From contig NZ_JAUSCG010000057.1 of the NCBI RefSeq assembly GCF_030651615.1, forward strand, positions 1-14,127: a DNA stretch of 14,127 bases, written 5' to 3'. Below, piece after piece: positions 7,809 to 14,127 of this stretch. Below the pieces are notes generated by a model, which saw only the letters and a program-made list of their open reading frames with translations, made no database searches and had not been told where the DNA came from. This DNA comes from Methanocalculus sp. (GTDB taxonomy: Archaea; Halobacteriota; Methanomicrobia; Methanomicrobiales; Methanocorpusculaceae). The position numbers and the translations under genes are program-made. The number at the start of each line of letters is the position of its first letter. Positions within the stretch are counted from its first letter, which is position 1.

Positions 7809-9166
7809 CCTCGCATCTTCGGGAGATGGGAGAGTGACTCTTTGATCAGATCGTCCGGACATTCGTAATCGATGATCTCGCCTGCATGGAAGGCATCATA
7901 TGCGGACATATCGAAGTGGCCGTGGCCGGAGTTGCAGAAGAGGATCGTCTTTGCCTCCCCGGTCTTTCTGCACTCAAGTGCTGCATCCATTGCACCTTTT
8001 GCTGCATGTGCAGCCTCTGGAGCGATGATGATCCCTTCGGTCCTGGCAAAGATCTCAGCTGCTTCAAAGACCTCATTCTGCAAGTACGACTTTGGCGTGA
8101 TGATCCCGTCATGAACAAGCCGCGATACGATCGGGGAGTCACCATGGTACCGGAGTCCGCCTGCATGGAGTGCCGGAGGAACAAACTCATGCCCAAGGGT
8201 GTACATCTTCAGCATCGGGGTGAGCCCTGCAACATCCCCATAGTCGTACTCGTAGAGACCCCGGGTCATCGTCGGGCAGGCAGCCGGCTCAACACCGATG
8301 ATCTCTGTGCCTTTTGCCTTTCCGGTGAGGATATCCCCTGCAAACGGGAATGAGATCCCGGCGAAGTTCGATCCGCCGCCGACGCTCCCGATGACGACAT
8401 CAGGGTAATCATCGACCATCGCAAGCTGTTCGCGTGCTTCAAGACCCATGATCGTCTGGTGAAGGCAGACATGGTTTAAGACTGACCCCAGTGAGTAGTG
8501 GGTGTTTGCATGAGTGGCTGCATCCTCAACGGCTTCTGAGATGGCCATACCAAGCGATCCGGTTGTATCCGGGTCCTTTTCGAGCATGGCACGGCCTGAG
8601 GCGGTCCTCGGGCTCGGACTCGGAATACATTCGGCACCCCAGACCTGCATCATTGATTTTCTGTACGGCTTATGGACGTAACTTGACCGCACCATATAGA
8701 CGGTGCACTCAAGCCCAAAGAGGCTCGTTGCAAAGGCAAGGGCTGATCCCCACTGACCAGCACCGGTCTCGGTTGCGATCCGCTCTGTCCCATCCTTCAT
8801 ATTGTAATACGCCTGTGGAACAGCGGTATTTGGCTTGTGGCTCCCGGCAGGGCTGACACCTTCCCATTTGTAGTAGATCTTTGCAGGGGTCTTCAGATAC
8901 TTTTCAAGCCGGTGGGCACGAATTAAGGGAGAGGGCCTCCAGATCTTTAAGATCTCACGGACATCTTCAGGAATTTGGATGTCACGCTTTGTGCTCATCT
9001 CCTGGCCGATCAGCTCCATCGGAAAGATCGGAGCGAGATCTGCCGATCCAACAGGTTTTCCGGTCGCCGGGTGGAGCGGCGGATCAAGGGGCGAGGGGAG
9101 ATCCGCCTGGATATTATACCAGGTCTTTGGGAGATTCTCCTCATCGAGGTATATTTTGGTCTGCAT
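7805..9166 (-). CDS. trpB2: Tryptophan synthase beta chain, TrpB2 type
   Basis: A 453-residue PLP enzyme that joins indole with serine, or in characterised archaeal TrpB2 enzymes O-phosphoserine, to make tryptophan. The substrate RPSPLIRAHRLEK motif is at 77-89, the PLP lysine is Lys111 in SPAGSHKPN, the catalytic Glu133 is in ETGAGQWG, the phosphate-binding GGGSN is at 263-267, and the terminal SGHGHFD is at 413-419. The extra N-terminal part (LPSPLDPPLHPATGKPV) and overall length separate TrpB2 from the shorter TrpB1 that pairs with TrpA. No trpA is nearby, in line with a stand-alone enzyme that salvages indole. A longer frame begins at 9217; the ATG at 9166 has GGAGG 6 bases upstream and matches the family start. 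It overlaps the NAD-kinase-like gene by 4 bp. Confidence 0.94.
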   Translation of the reverse strand: MQTKIYLDEENLPKTWYNIQADLPSPLDPPLHPATGKPVGSADLAPIFPMELIGQEMSTKRDIQIPEDVREILKIWRPSPLIRAHRLEKYLKTPAKIYYKWEGVSPAGSHKPNTAVPQAYYNMKDGTERIATETGAGQWGSALAFATSLFGLECTVYMVRSSYVHKPYRKSMMQVWGAECIPSPSPRTASGRAMLEKDPDTTGSLGMAISEAVEDAATHANTHYSLGSVLNHVCLHQTIMGLEAREQLAMVDDYPDVVIGSVGGGSNFAGISFPFAGDILTGKAKGTEIIGVEPAACPTMTRGLYEYDYGDVAGLTPMLKMYTLGHEFVPPALHAGGLRYHGDSPIVSRLVHDGIITPKSYLQNEVFEAAEIFARTEGIIIAPEAAHAAKGAMDAALECRKTGEAKTILFCNSGHGHFDMSAYDAFHAGEIIDYECPDDLIKESLSHLPKMRG

Positions 9167-9180
9167 CGTTATCCTCCAAT

Positions 9181-9233
9181 AGTACACATCAGTGTTCTGT
9201 AATGAACATATATGCACATCAGAGTAATAAAAG
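9181..9233 (-). promoter_or_regulatory. Promoter region of trpB2 with direct repeats
   Basis: The 77-bp gap between recQ and trpB2 has TATA-like elements on the minus strand: CTTTTATTAC at 9233-9224 and GCATATATG at 9214-9206. Two copies of CACATCAG (plus strand 9185-9192 and 9215-9222) lie exactly 30 bp apart in similar surroundings, flanking the expected transcription start, and could be regulator sites. The plus-strand AGTACA at 9181-9186 repeats a hexamer also found at the ligase/ECF promoter (6654-6659). Which TATA element is used cannot be decided by eye. Confidence 0.45.
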
Positions 9234-9243
9234 TATCCTCAGA

Positions 9244-10716
9244 TCAGATCTTTCCACATTTTGGTTTTGCATTCTTCAACCGGCTGTTTTCTGTGACTTC
9301 CAGCCGATTCTCTTTAATAAGAGCGTTTATAAGCGATAAAACTTCATCCAAAGGCATTTCACCCGCAATTCCAAAGGCAGGGAGCTTATCGTGGCCAAAT
9401 TTCTTAGAGGTTCCCGAGAGGATCAGAGCTGCTGTTGCGATCCCATATCGGCCCTTGAGAGAGGTGACACCGGTGATGATCTGATCCTCGGGAGAAGACG
9501 GGGCAGAGAGGCAGATATCACAACTCTCGCATCGTGCTTTGGGGTACACTTCTCCAAACGAGGAGAGGAGGCGGCGGCGTCTGCATGTGGAGCTCTCGCA
9601 CCAGTCCTGCATGATACCCAGTTTCTTCAGCCTGATACTGCAGGCTGTTGTGTCTGTATATTCCTTCTCGGTCAGTCTCTTCGAGATCTCAAAGTCCTGT
9701 TTTGAGTAGAAGAGGAGTGACTCCGAGGGTCTTCCATCACGGCCTGCCCGCCCACTCTCCTGGTAGAAGGACTCGATATCCTTTGGAGGATGGAAATGAA
9801 CGACGAACCTGACATCTGGTTTGTCGATCCCCATCCCGAATGCGATTGTTGCACAGACGATCCGGGTATCCCCTTTAAGAAATGCATCCTGTACCCGTGA
9901 CCGTTCATTGCCTGAGATGCCTGCATGATACGGAAGGGCAAGGATATGTTTCTTCTGCAGTTTCTCTGCTATATCGGCTGCTGCTTTCCTCGACCGACAG
10001 TAGACGATCCCGGATTTATTGCGGTATCCTGAGATGAATGCGACGAGACGGCGGAACCGATGTTCTTCTTTTCGTTCTTCAACTACACTATAGGTGATAT
10101 TATCACGATCAAAGCCACCAGCGTACCGGCGGGGGGATCTGAGGCGGAGCTGTAGTATGATATCCTCCCTCACCTCTTCGGTCGCGGTCGCAGTGAGGGC
10201 GATGATCGGAGTCTTCGGGAAGAGATCGCGGATCACCGAGAGACCCCGGTAGTCTTTCCTGAACTGGTGACCCCACTGGGAGATGCAGTGGGCTTCGTCA
10301 ATTGCAAAGAGCTTCGGGTGGAGCGTTTTGAGGAGGACCTGAAACGATCCGAGGCTCATCCGTTCCGGGGAGACGTACAGGATCGTGATCCTGCCTCCCT
10401 TCAGCTCCTCTTCGACAGCCTTCCTCTGATCATAGGTCTGACTGGAGGTGAGGAGGGCTGCCTTGATCCCCTGCTTCATCAGATCATCGACCTGGTCTTT
10501 CATCAGGGCGATCAGTGGGGAGACGACTATCGTCAGGCCGCCGAGTATCAGTGCCGGGAGCTGGTAGCAGAGGGATTTGCCGCCGCCGGTCGCCATAACA
10601 GCGAGGACGTCGCGGCCTTCAATGAGGTCCTGGATGATCGCCTCCTGGTTCGGGCGGAATGTGGTATGGCCAAAGAAGGCTTCGAGGGTCTTCTGGCAGG
10701 TTTCGCCCCCCTTCAT
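9244..10716 (-). CDS. recQ: ATP-dependent DNA helicase RecQ
   Basis: Superfamily 2 3'-5' DNA helicase of 490 residues that acts in recombination and repair. Motifs in order: RPNQ (21-24), Walker A MATGGGKS (41-48), SPLIALMKDQV (66-76), DEAHCISQWGH (140-150), TATAT (175-179), and motif VI SFYQESGRAGRDGRP (316-330). A RecQ zinc-binding segment follows, with CRRRRLLSSFGE (Cys378) and Cys396, Cys399 and Cys402 spaced C-x2-C-x2-C. The remaining roughly 80 residues could form a short winged helix; there is no HRDC domain, so it is shorter than E. coli RecQ (about 610). The ATG at 10716 overlaps the stop of the upstream membrane-protein gene as ATGA and has GGGGAG 5 bases before it, which fixes the start. 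RecQ is common in bacteria and patchy in archaea, so an old transfer is possible. Confidence 0.95.
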   Translation of the reverse strand: MKGGETCQKTLEAFFGHTTFRPNQEAIIQDLIEGRDVLAVMATGGGKSLCYQLPALILGGLTIVVSPLIALMKDQVDDLMKQGIKAALLTSSQTYDQRKAVEEELKGGRITILYVSPERMSLGSFQVLLKTLHPKLFAIDEAHCISQWGHQFRKDYRGLSVIRDLFPKTPIIALTATATEEVREDIILQLRLRSPRRYAGGFDRDNITYSVVEERKEEHRFRRLVAFISGYRNKSGIVYCRSRKAAADIAEKLQKKHILALPYHAGISGNERSRVQDAFLKGDTRIVCATIAFGMGIDKPDVRFVVHFHPPKDIESFYQESGRAGRDGRPSESLLFYSKQDFEISKRLTEKEYTDTTACSIRLKKLGIMQDWCESSTCRRRRLLSSFGEVYPKARCESCDICLSAPSSPEDQIITGVTSLKGRYGIATAALILSGTSKKFGHDKLPAFGIAGEMPLDEVLSLINALIKENRLEVTENSRLKNAKPKCGKI

Positions 10717-11363
10717 CCGATCTCCCCAAGGTTCTGGTACTCGCGATGACTGATGAAGACAAGCCAGACAAGAGCACCGACTGCCGGAGCGATGATGAAG
10801 AGGAAGAGATGATCGGGAAAGAGTGCACCAAGGAGGGTGAAACCGGCTGCGATTCTGAAGACACGGGCTCCTGCCAGATGGGTATGCCGCCAGACATCAG
10901 CACTCTTCATCGTCCAGGGTGTCCGTATCCCGATCATACGGTTTCTTCTGGATATCCGGGGGAGGAGGAACGAGATGCAGAAGTACAGAGTGGCGAAGAG
11001 GATCGGGAAGAAGAGTGCCGCCGGGAGCGGGTCACCGACTGCGGCCATCCCCGCGTAGATCTGGATTGCCAGAAGGATTCCCAGAATGCAGACGATGAAC
11101 CAGCCGGTGGCCCTCCTCCCCCGCAGATCTGTTGGCCCGATGTACCTGAGCATCACTGAGAAGATGAGGGCTGATACGAATAGGATGATCGGGATGATGG
11201 CGAGCCCATAGGCTTTATCAGACCATGCATCCGGCTCGCCCGCAATGTTCCAGTGTGTCGGGATCATCTCCGGGGCCATAGGATAGAGTACGATTGCTAA
11301 GAAAATTGATAGAGCGATGATTGTTATGGTGGCGATCCTGTAGCGTTCCATCTTCTGATTCAT
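10713..11363 (-). CDS. SdpI/DUF1648 family integral membrane protein
   Basis: A 216-residue membrane protein with about six hydrophobic segments (roughly 8-29, 51-72, 84-106, 115-134, 169-183 and 184-204). The motif IPTHWNIAGEPDAW (34-47) after the first segment is the DUF1648 hallmark, and NRMIGIRTPWTMKSADVWRHTH (141-162) is the SdpI/YhfL-type motif. Bacillus SdpI gives immunity to the SdpC toxin, but most archaeal members are uncharacterised, so no function is assigned. The frame could start with TTG at 11405. The ATG at 11363 has GAGGT 5 bases upstream and is chosen. A TATA-like AATTTATA at 11386-11379 would instead place the transcript start near 11356, favouring the ATG at 11351 (212 residues). 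It overlaps recQ by 4 bp. Confidence 0.87.
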   Translation of the reverse strand: MNQKMERYRIATITIIALSIFLAIVLYPMAPEMIPTHWNIAGEPDAWSDKAYGLAIIPIILFVSALIFSVMLRYIGPTDLRGRRATGWFIVCILGILLAIQIYAGMAAVGDPLPAALFFPILFATLYFCISFLLPRISRRNRMIGIRTPWTMKSADVWRHTHLAGARVFRIAAGFTLLGALFPDHLFLFIIAPAVGALVWLVFISHREYQNLGEIG

Positions 11364-11400
11364 GTTGAACCTCAAGGGTATAAATTGAGATGGAAGGGAG

Positions 11401-11430
11401 ATCAAAAGAAGAGGGGGAAAAAGAGTGTTC
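11401..11430 (-). terminator. Possible T-rich terminator after the exported-protein gene
   Basis: Shortly after the stop codon at 11443, the minus strand carries T-rich runs (CTCTTTTTCCCCC, then CTTCTTTTGATC) before the next gene starts at 11363. Runs of T without a strong hairpin are the usual archaeal termination signal. No further support is available. Confidence 0.35.
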
Positions 11431-11442
11431 TTTCAGAAATGA

Positions 11443-12588
11443 TCAGTCAGGTGAATTTCCACCTTCAAGAACCCACTCGACAACACCCCATGTAGAGCCG
11501 AGATCAACGGATAATACCGTCCTTCCCGGATTGAAAGACTCCGGAACTTCAAACAAGAGGATACTCCGCTGGATCTCCCGGCGATCAAGCTTCTTCTGGA
11601 TATACATCTCACCAAGGGATGTGGTCTCAGGCGAACTGATCGGTTTTAGTTTCACCCCTCCGGTATTCAATGTAAATGCCGAGAGTGCAGGGGTTGTTAT
11701 CATATAGTTCTTCCCATCCAGATTACCAAGATGAGTCACCTGAATAACTAATAACAGGAAGGTCTTCCCATTTGCTGCATTTTTATGTTCTGTACCACGC
11801 ATAATCTCATAGTAATAATTCGATCGCGCTGAGTACCGGGTTGGGTAAATCGAGATTCGATTGCTCTGTTTTGCATCCATATATACAAACGATTCTCCAA
11901 GCTGTCGGACATTTTCTGAGATCGTCACCAGCATATCATCGATGGACTGGATCTCAACAGAGGGAACAGCTTCCACCGACTCAGGATAGAAGTTTATATC
12001 TTTGAGAGCATTGTCAAGGCGTCCTGTTGCATCAAGAATTCCCTTTATACACTCTCCTTTATTCTGCTCCGTTGCCGGAAGACCATTTCGTAAAGAAGAG
12101 GATACTGTGATATAGTCGATGAGTGAGCGCATATACTCACTCTTCCGACCCTTCCTCTCACTTGATACATCAAGAGCATCAACCTCGGCCCATGACGAGG
12201 TTGCAAGGTTGTAGAGTTCATTTGCAGAGCTTGTCAGTGTCATCTGCCTCTTCTGATCGATTGCAATGGTACACCGGAGTGAGAGGATGGTGAGGTATGG
12301 AGCAGTCTTTGCCAGATGAACATCAAAGATATCATCATTACTCCATTCACCAACCGCATCTCTTGAATTGAAGAGGCGATCACCGGAGGCTTCTGAGTAA
12401 CCATAAGAGGACTGAACTGTCTTCTCGGTTGAGAAGAGACTCACAAATGTCGTCATAAACGGACCAAAAATGGTTTTCTGATCGGGATTGATCTGAACAG
12501 ATCCCATCTCTTCAGCAGACACCACTGCTGTGAAGAGGGTGCAGATAACAACCATGACCAAGAGAGTTGTTAGACAATAGTTCTTCAT
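11443..12588 (-). CDS. Exported protein of unknown function, C-terminal DUF4352-like domain
   Basis: Not recognised as a named family. The 381-residue product begins with a signal peptide: MKNYC, a hydrophobic stretch at about 7-24, and a likely cleavage after VVSA (25). A middle region of about 85-240 looks largely helical and has no known motif. The C-terminal third, from FLLLVIQVTHLGN (277-289) through FEVPESFNPGR (346-356), has the beta-strand rhythm and the closing hydrophobic-FEVP step of DUF4352/telokin-like immunoglobulin domains; this is judged by eye. No C-terminal anchor is seen. The frame is open back to 12687, but the ATG at 12588 has AGGAG 7 bases before it and opens directly into the signal sequence. 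It seems to be transcribed alone, and its base composition is visibly more AT-rich than the genes to its left. Confidence 0.75.
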   Translation of the reverse strand: MKNYCLTTLLVMVVICTLFTAVVSAEEMGSVQINPDQKTIFGPFMTTFVSLFSTEKTVQSSYGYSEASGDRLFNSRDAVGEWSNDDIFDVHLAKTAPYLTILSLRCTIAIDQKRQMTLTSSANELYNLATSSWAEVDALDVSSERKGRKSEYMRSLIDYITVSSSLRNGLPATEQNKGECIKGILDATGRLDNALKDINFYPESVEAVPSVEIQSIDDMLVTISENVRQLGESFVYMDAKQSNRISIYPTRYSARSNYYYEIMRGTEHKNAANGKTFLLLVIQVTHLGNLDGKNYMITTPALSAFTLNTGGVKLKPISSPETTSLGEMYIQKKLDRREIQRSILLFEVPESFNPGRTVLSVDLGSTWGVVEWVLEGGNSPD

Positions 12589-12791
12589 AGAGATTCTCCT
12601 GAATTCTTTCATCAGTTGCCAGGACACTGGAGCAGAGATGCACCAGTTGTTATCAACGTCAATGAAATTAGCACACACATTGATCATATAATTACATAAT
12701 TTCGTAAGATCAATTCATACACATATTACAAACCTTAACTATATAATAACTTCAGTTTCAAGATAAATCATAAAAAAATCCAGATCAAACA

Positions 12792-12814
12792 CTCCAATTC
12801 AATATCAATTGGAG
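12792..12814. repeat. Inverted repeat CTCCAATT/AATTGGAG
   Basis: A perfect 8-bp inverted repeat, CTCCAATT at 12792-12799 and AATTGGAG at 12807-12814, with a 7-base loop, in AT-rich DNA about 200 bp upstream of the exported-protein gene. It could be a regulator site or a 3'-end hairpin of the ABC transcript. Confidence 0.45.
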
Positions 12815-12882
12815 AGATATCGGCTCAACTAACATAACAGTCATACAAATAAAAATAGAGATGAAAGAGGGGAGATCAACTA

Positions 12883-12902
12883 CCCACGACTAAAGTCGTG
12901 GG
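12883..12902 (-). mobile_element. IS200/IS605-type terminal hairpin, solo remnant
   Basis: A perfect stem CCCACGAC/GTCGTGGG with a four-base loop. On the minus strand it is preceded by CAAG and followed by TAGTTGATC. Hairpins of this sequence are, from memory, common at the ends of IS200/IS605-family elements in archaea and bacteria, where they lie past tnpB and form the 3' part of the omega RNA. No tnpA or tnpB, or any recognisable fragment of them, lies within several hundred bases, so this would be a leftover or a very short non-autonomous copy. It lies 50 bp past the stop of the ABC ATPase gene and might also act as a transcript-end hairpin for it. Confidence 0.5.
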
Positions 12903-12951
12903 CTTGCCCTTCCATCTTCCTGATCTCTTGGGTGAATTGCACCGGAATCAT

Positions 12952-13653
12952 CTACCGATCCTCCCCTTCAGAGAGAGAACCATCAATCAAGACCCCTTTC
13001 CGATCGGCCATAAAATCAACAACAGCAGAATCATGCGAGATGAAGAGATACCCGGTCCCGCGCTCATCTTGAATATCCTGTAATAGACGGAGTACCTGAG
13101 ACTGAACCGAGACATCAAGGGCGGAGGTCGGTTCATCAAGGATGATATACTCAGGGTTTAAGAGGAGGATTCGTGCAAGAGCAATCCTCTGGTTCTGACC
13201 CCCCGAAAGCTGCATCGGCGTTCGTTCAATCACATCGTCAGTCACTCCGACATGATCCAGTGCATCCAGAATGAGACCCGAATGTTTCATCTTCGGCACC
13301 TTCATCAGGCGGAGAACATCCCTCATCGATTGCTCCACCTTCTTCTTTGGGTTCATTGCCGCTGTCGGATCCTGGAATAATACCTGTACATCCCGCCTGT
13401 ACGTCTGGTATTCAACCCGATCCATATCCGGAAGGGATTTTCCTGCATACAACACTCTCCCTTCTCGTGGGCGTTCAAGCCCTGCTATCACCCGTGCAAG
13501 TGTGCTTTTACCAGAACCGGATGAGCCCATCAACCCATACGTCTCACCGGGATGAAGCTCAATGCTTACCTTATTGAGGACCTTGTTTAAGGGTGAAGAG
13601 AAAAATCCAGAGCCGCGATATACAATTGAAACCGAATCAGCCTTCAGCGACAT
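12952..13653 (-). CDS. Oligopeptide/nickel-type ABC importer ATPase (DppF/NikE-like)
   Basis: ATPase subunit of 233 residues for a peptide- or metal-chelate importer. Walker A GSSGSGKS (43-50), Q-loop Gln94 in VLFQDPTAAMNP, which is typical of the Opp/Dpp/Nik group, signature LSGGQNQR (149-156), Walker B YIILDEPTSALD with Glu174, and H-loop His207 in FISHD. The protein stops soon after the H-loop, at SLSEGEDR, and lacks the roughly 20-90 further residues of most relatives; the catalytic core is complete. A GTG start at 13662 is possible, but the ATG at 13653 has GAGGTG 6 bases upstream. It overlaps the end of the preceding ATPase gene by 10 bp, so the two form one operon and probably a heterodimer. 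Substrate unknown. Confidence 0.9.
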   Translation of the reverse strand: MSLKADSVSIVYRGSGFFSSPLNKVLNKVSIELHPGETYGLMGSSGSGKSTLARVIAGLERPREGRVLYAGKSLPDMDRVEYQTYRRDVQVLFQDPTAAMNPKKKVEQSMRDVLRLMKVPKMKHSGLILDALDHVGVTDDVIERTPMQLSGGQNQRIALARILLLNPEYIILDEPTSALDVSVQSQVLRLLQDIQDERGTGYLFISHDSAVVDFMADRKGVLIDGSLSEGEDR

Positions 13654-14127
13654 AACCAGCACCTCACCATCCTTTCATTAAAATCAACCATGAAAGGATG
13701 AATCTCTGAGCAGCAGTCCAGCCGCTCTCTGCATCGTGGATGAAATCTGCATCCTTTCGGCATTGCAACCGGGGATGGTGCCATACCCGGGATCGGTTTG
13801 AACCCGTTCTCAGGGAGACTCCCGACAAGTCCACGGGTGTATGGGTGGCAGGGTGAAGAAAGAACCAAACCAATAGGTCCTTCCTCAACCACTTCACCAG
13901 CATACATCACAGAGATCCGATCTGCAAGTGTCCTGGCAACGGTGATATCATGAGTAATCAGCATGAGTGATGAACCCGAGTCTCTGATACAACTCTTCAG
14001 TTCAGCGACGACATCAGCAATACAGTCTCGATCAAGCCCTTTTGTCGGCTCATCCGCAATCAGAAACGGAGGAGAGAGGATGGTGGATGCGGCCATCACA
14101 AACCGCTGATTCATTCCTCCGGATGAC
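13644..14127 (-). CDS. Oligopeptide/nickel-type ABC importer ATPase (DppD/NikD-like), C-terminal part
   Basis: Partial gene: the frame is open to the window edge, where the residues just before the first in-frame Met (14114) complete an SSGGMNQR signature motif, so that Met is not the start. Counting from it, Walker B FLIADEPTKGLD is at 17-28 and the H-loop is LITHD (52-56). The C-terminal oligopeptide-transporter extension is present: SSPCHPYTRGLVGSLP (86-101), then GCRFHPRC with further cysteines (Cys122, 128, 134, 135, 152 and 155). Such cysteine-rich tails are usual in DppD-like subunits, and some relatives bind an iron-sulfur cluster there. The Walker A half, the membrane subunits and the binding protein should lie beyond the window edge. 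It pairs with the ATPase gene that it overlaps by 10 bp. Confidence 0.93.
   Translation of the reverse strand, partial: SSGGMNQRFVMAASTILSPPFLIADEPTKGLDRDCIADVVAELKSCIRDSGSSLMLITHDITVARTLADRISVMYAGEVVEEGPIGLVLSSPCHPYTRGLVGSLPENGFKPIPGMAPSPVAMPKGCRFHPRCRERLDCCSEIHPFMVDFNERMVRCWLCR

Larger units (their letters stand above)
12589..12951. other. AT-rich intergenic stretch of about 360 bp
   Basis: Both flanking genes are on the minus strand, so this stretch holds the 3' end of the ABC operon and the promoter of the exported-protein gene. It contains the IS-end-like hairpin (12883-12902), a T-rich run on the minus strand at 12857-12846 that may terminate the ABC transcript, an inverted repeat at 12792-12814, and TATA-like sequences such as TTATATAG (near 12745) and AATTATATG (near 12692) that could serve the exported-protein gene. 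No convincing protein or RNA gene was seen. Confidence 0.6.

Noticed and set aside
8491..8856. Long plus-strand frames antisense to trpB2, recQ and the ligase as genes
   Set aside because: They lie opposite strongly conserved genes, have no family motifs and show compositions expected from shadow frames in GC-rich DNA.
7805..9166. Threonine synthase or cysteine synthase instead of TrpB2
   Set aside because: The ETGAGQ motif, GGGSN loop, SGHG end and N-terminal extension fit TrpB2 and not the other PLP families.
12720..12880. Possible small RNA gene in the AT-rich gap
   Set aside because: Only one short inverted repeat and scattered TATA-like sequences are seen; there is no coherent structure or terminator pair that defines an RNA.
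12952..12954. TAG stop of the ABC ATPase as a pyrrolysine codon with read-through
   Set aside because: The downstream frame is only 23 codons, includes the hairpin, and no pyl genes are visible; lineages of this type are not known to use pyrrolysine.
1..14127. CRISPR array, tRNA or rRNA genes
   Set aside because: No regularly spaced repeats and no tRNA- or rRNA-like segments were noticed in the gaps, which are almost all under 100 bp.

Overview
The window looks like chromosomal DNA of a methanogenic archaeon, most likely Methanomicrobiales-like. This rests on gene content and signals: an archaeal-type aspartyl-tRNA synthetase, a short folate-independent methionine synthase of the methanogen type, a TrpB2-type tryptophan synthase beta chain, a COG3199-type NAD-kinase-like protein, a KaiC-like ATPase, TATA-like promoter elements, and tightly packed genes that often overlap as ATGA. 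Genus and species cannot be fixed from the sequence alone.

Layout. On the plus strand are the 3' part of aspS (1-861) and, 6 bp later, a core methionine synthase (868-1779). All other genes lie on the minus strand. From high to low coordinates these are: (a) two ATPase subunits of an oligopeptide/nickel-type ABC importer, the first cut by the window edge (14127-13644 and 13653-12952); (b) a gene-free, AT-rich stretch of about 360 bp carrying a hairpin like those at IS200/IS605 ends; (c) a single gene for an exported protein of unknown function (12588-11443); (d) an SdpI/DUF1648 membrane protein overlapping a RecQ helicase (11363-9244); (e) trpB2 overlapping an NAD-kinase-like gene (9166-6702); (f) a five-gene operon, acyl-CoA ligase, ECF S component, fused double ECF ATPase, EcfT, and a KaiC-like protein with a broken P-loop (6633-1816), which meets the methionine synthase gene head to head.

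How the genes may work together. Operon (f) is the most interesting block. A CoA ligase is translationally coupled to a complete ECF importer and a nucleotide-binding-fold protein that has lost the P-loop lysine. The S component resembles the TrpP (tryptophan) family in length and in its central motif. The operon promoter carries GTACAAT direct repeats, one of them containing TGTACA, the core reported for the methanogen tryptophan regulator TrpY. The next operon upstream starts with trpB2. Together these suggest, as inference only, uptake and activation or salvage of tryptophan, indole or an aryl acid. No CRISPR array, rRNA or tRNA gene was seen.
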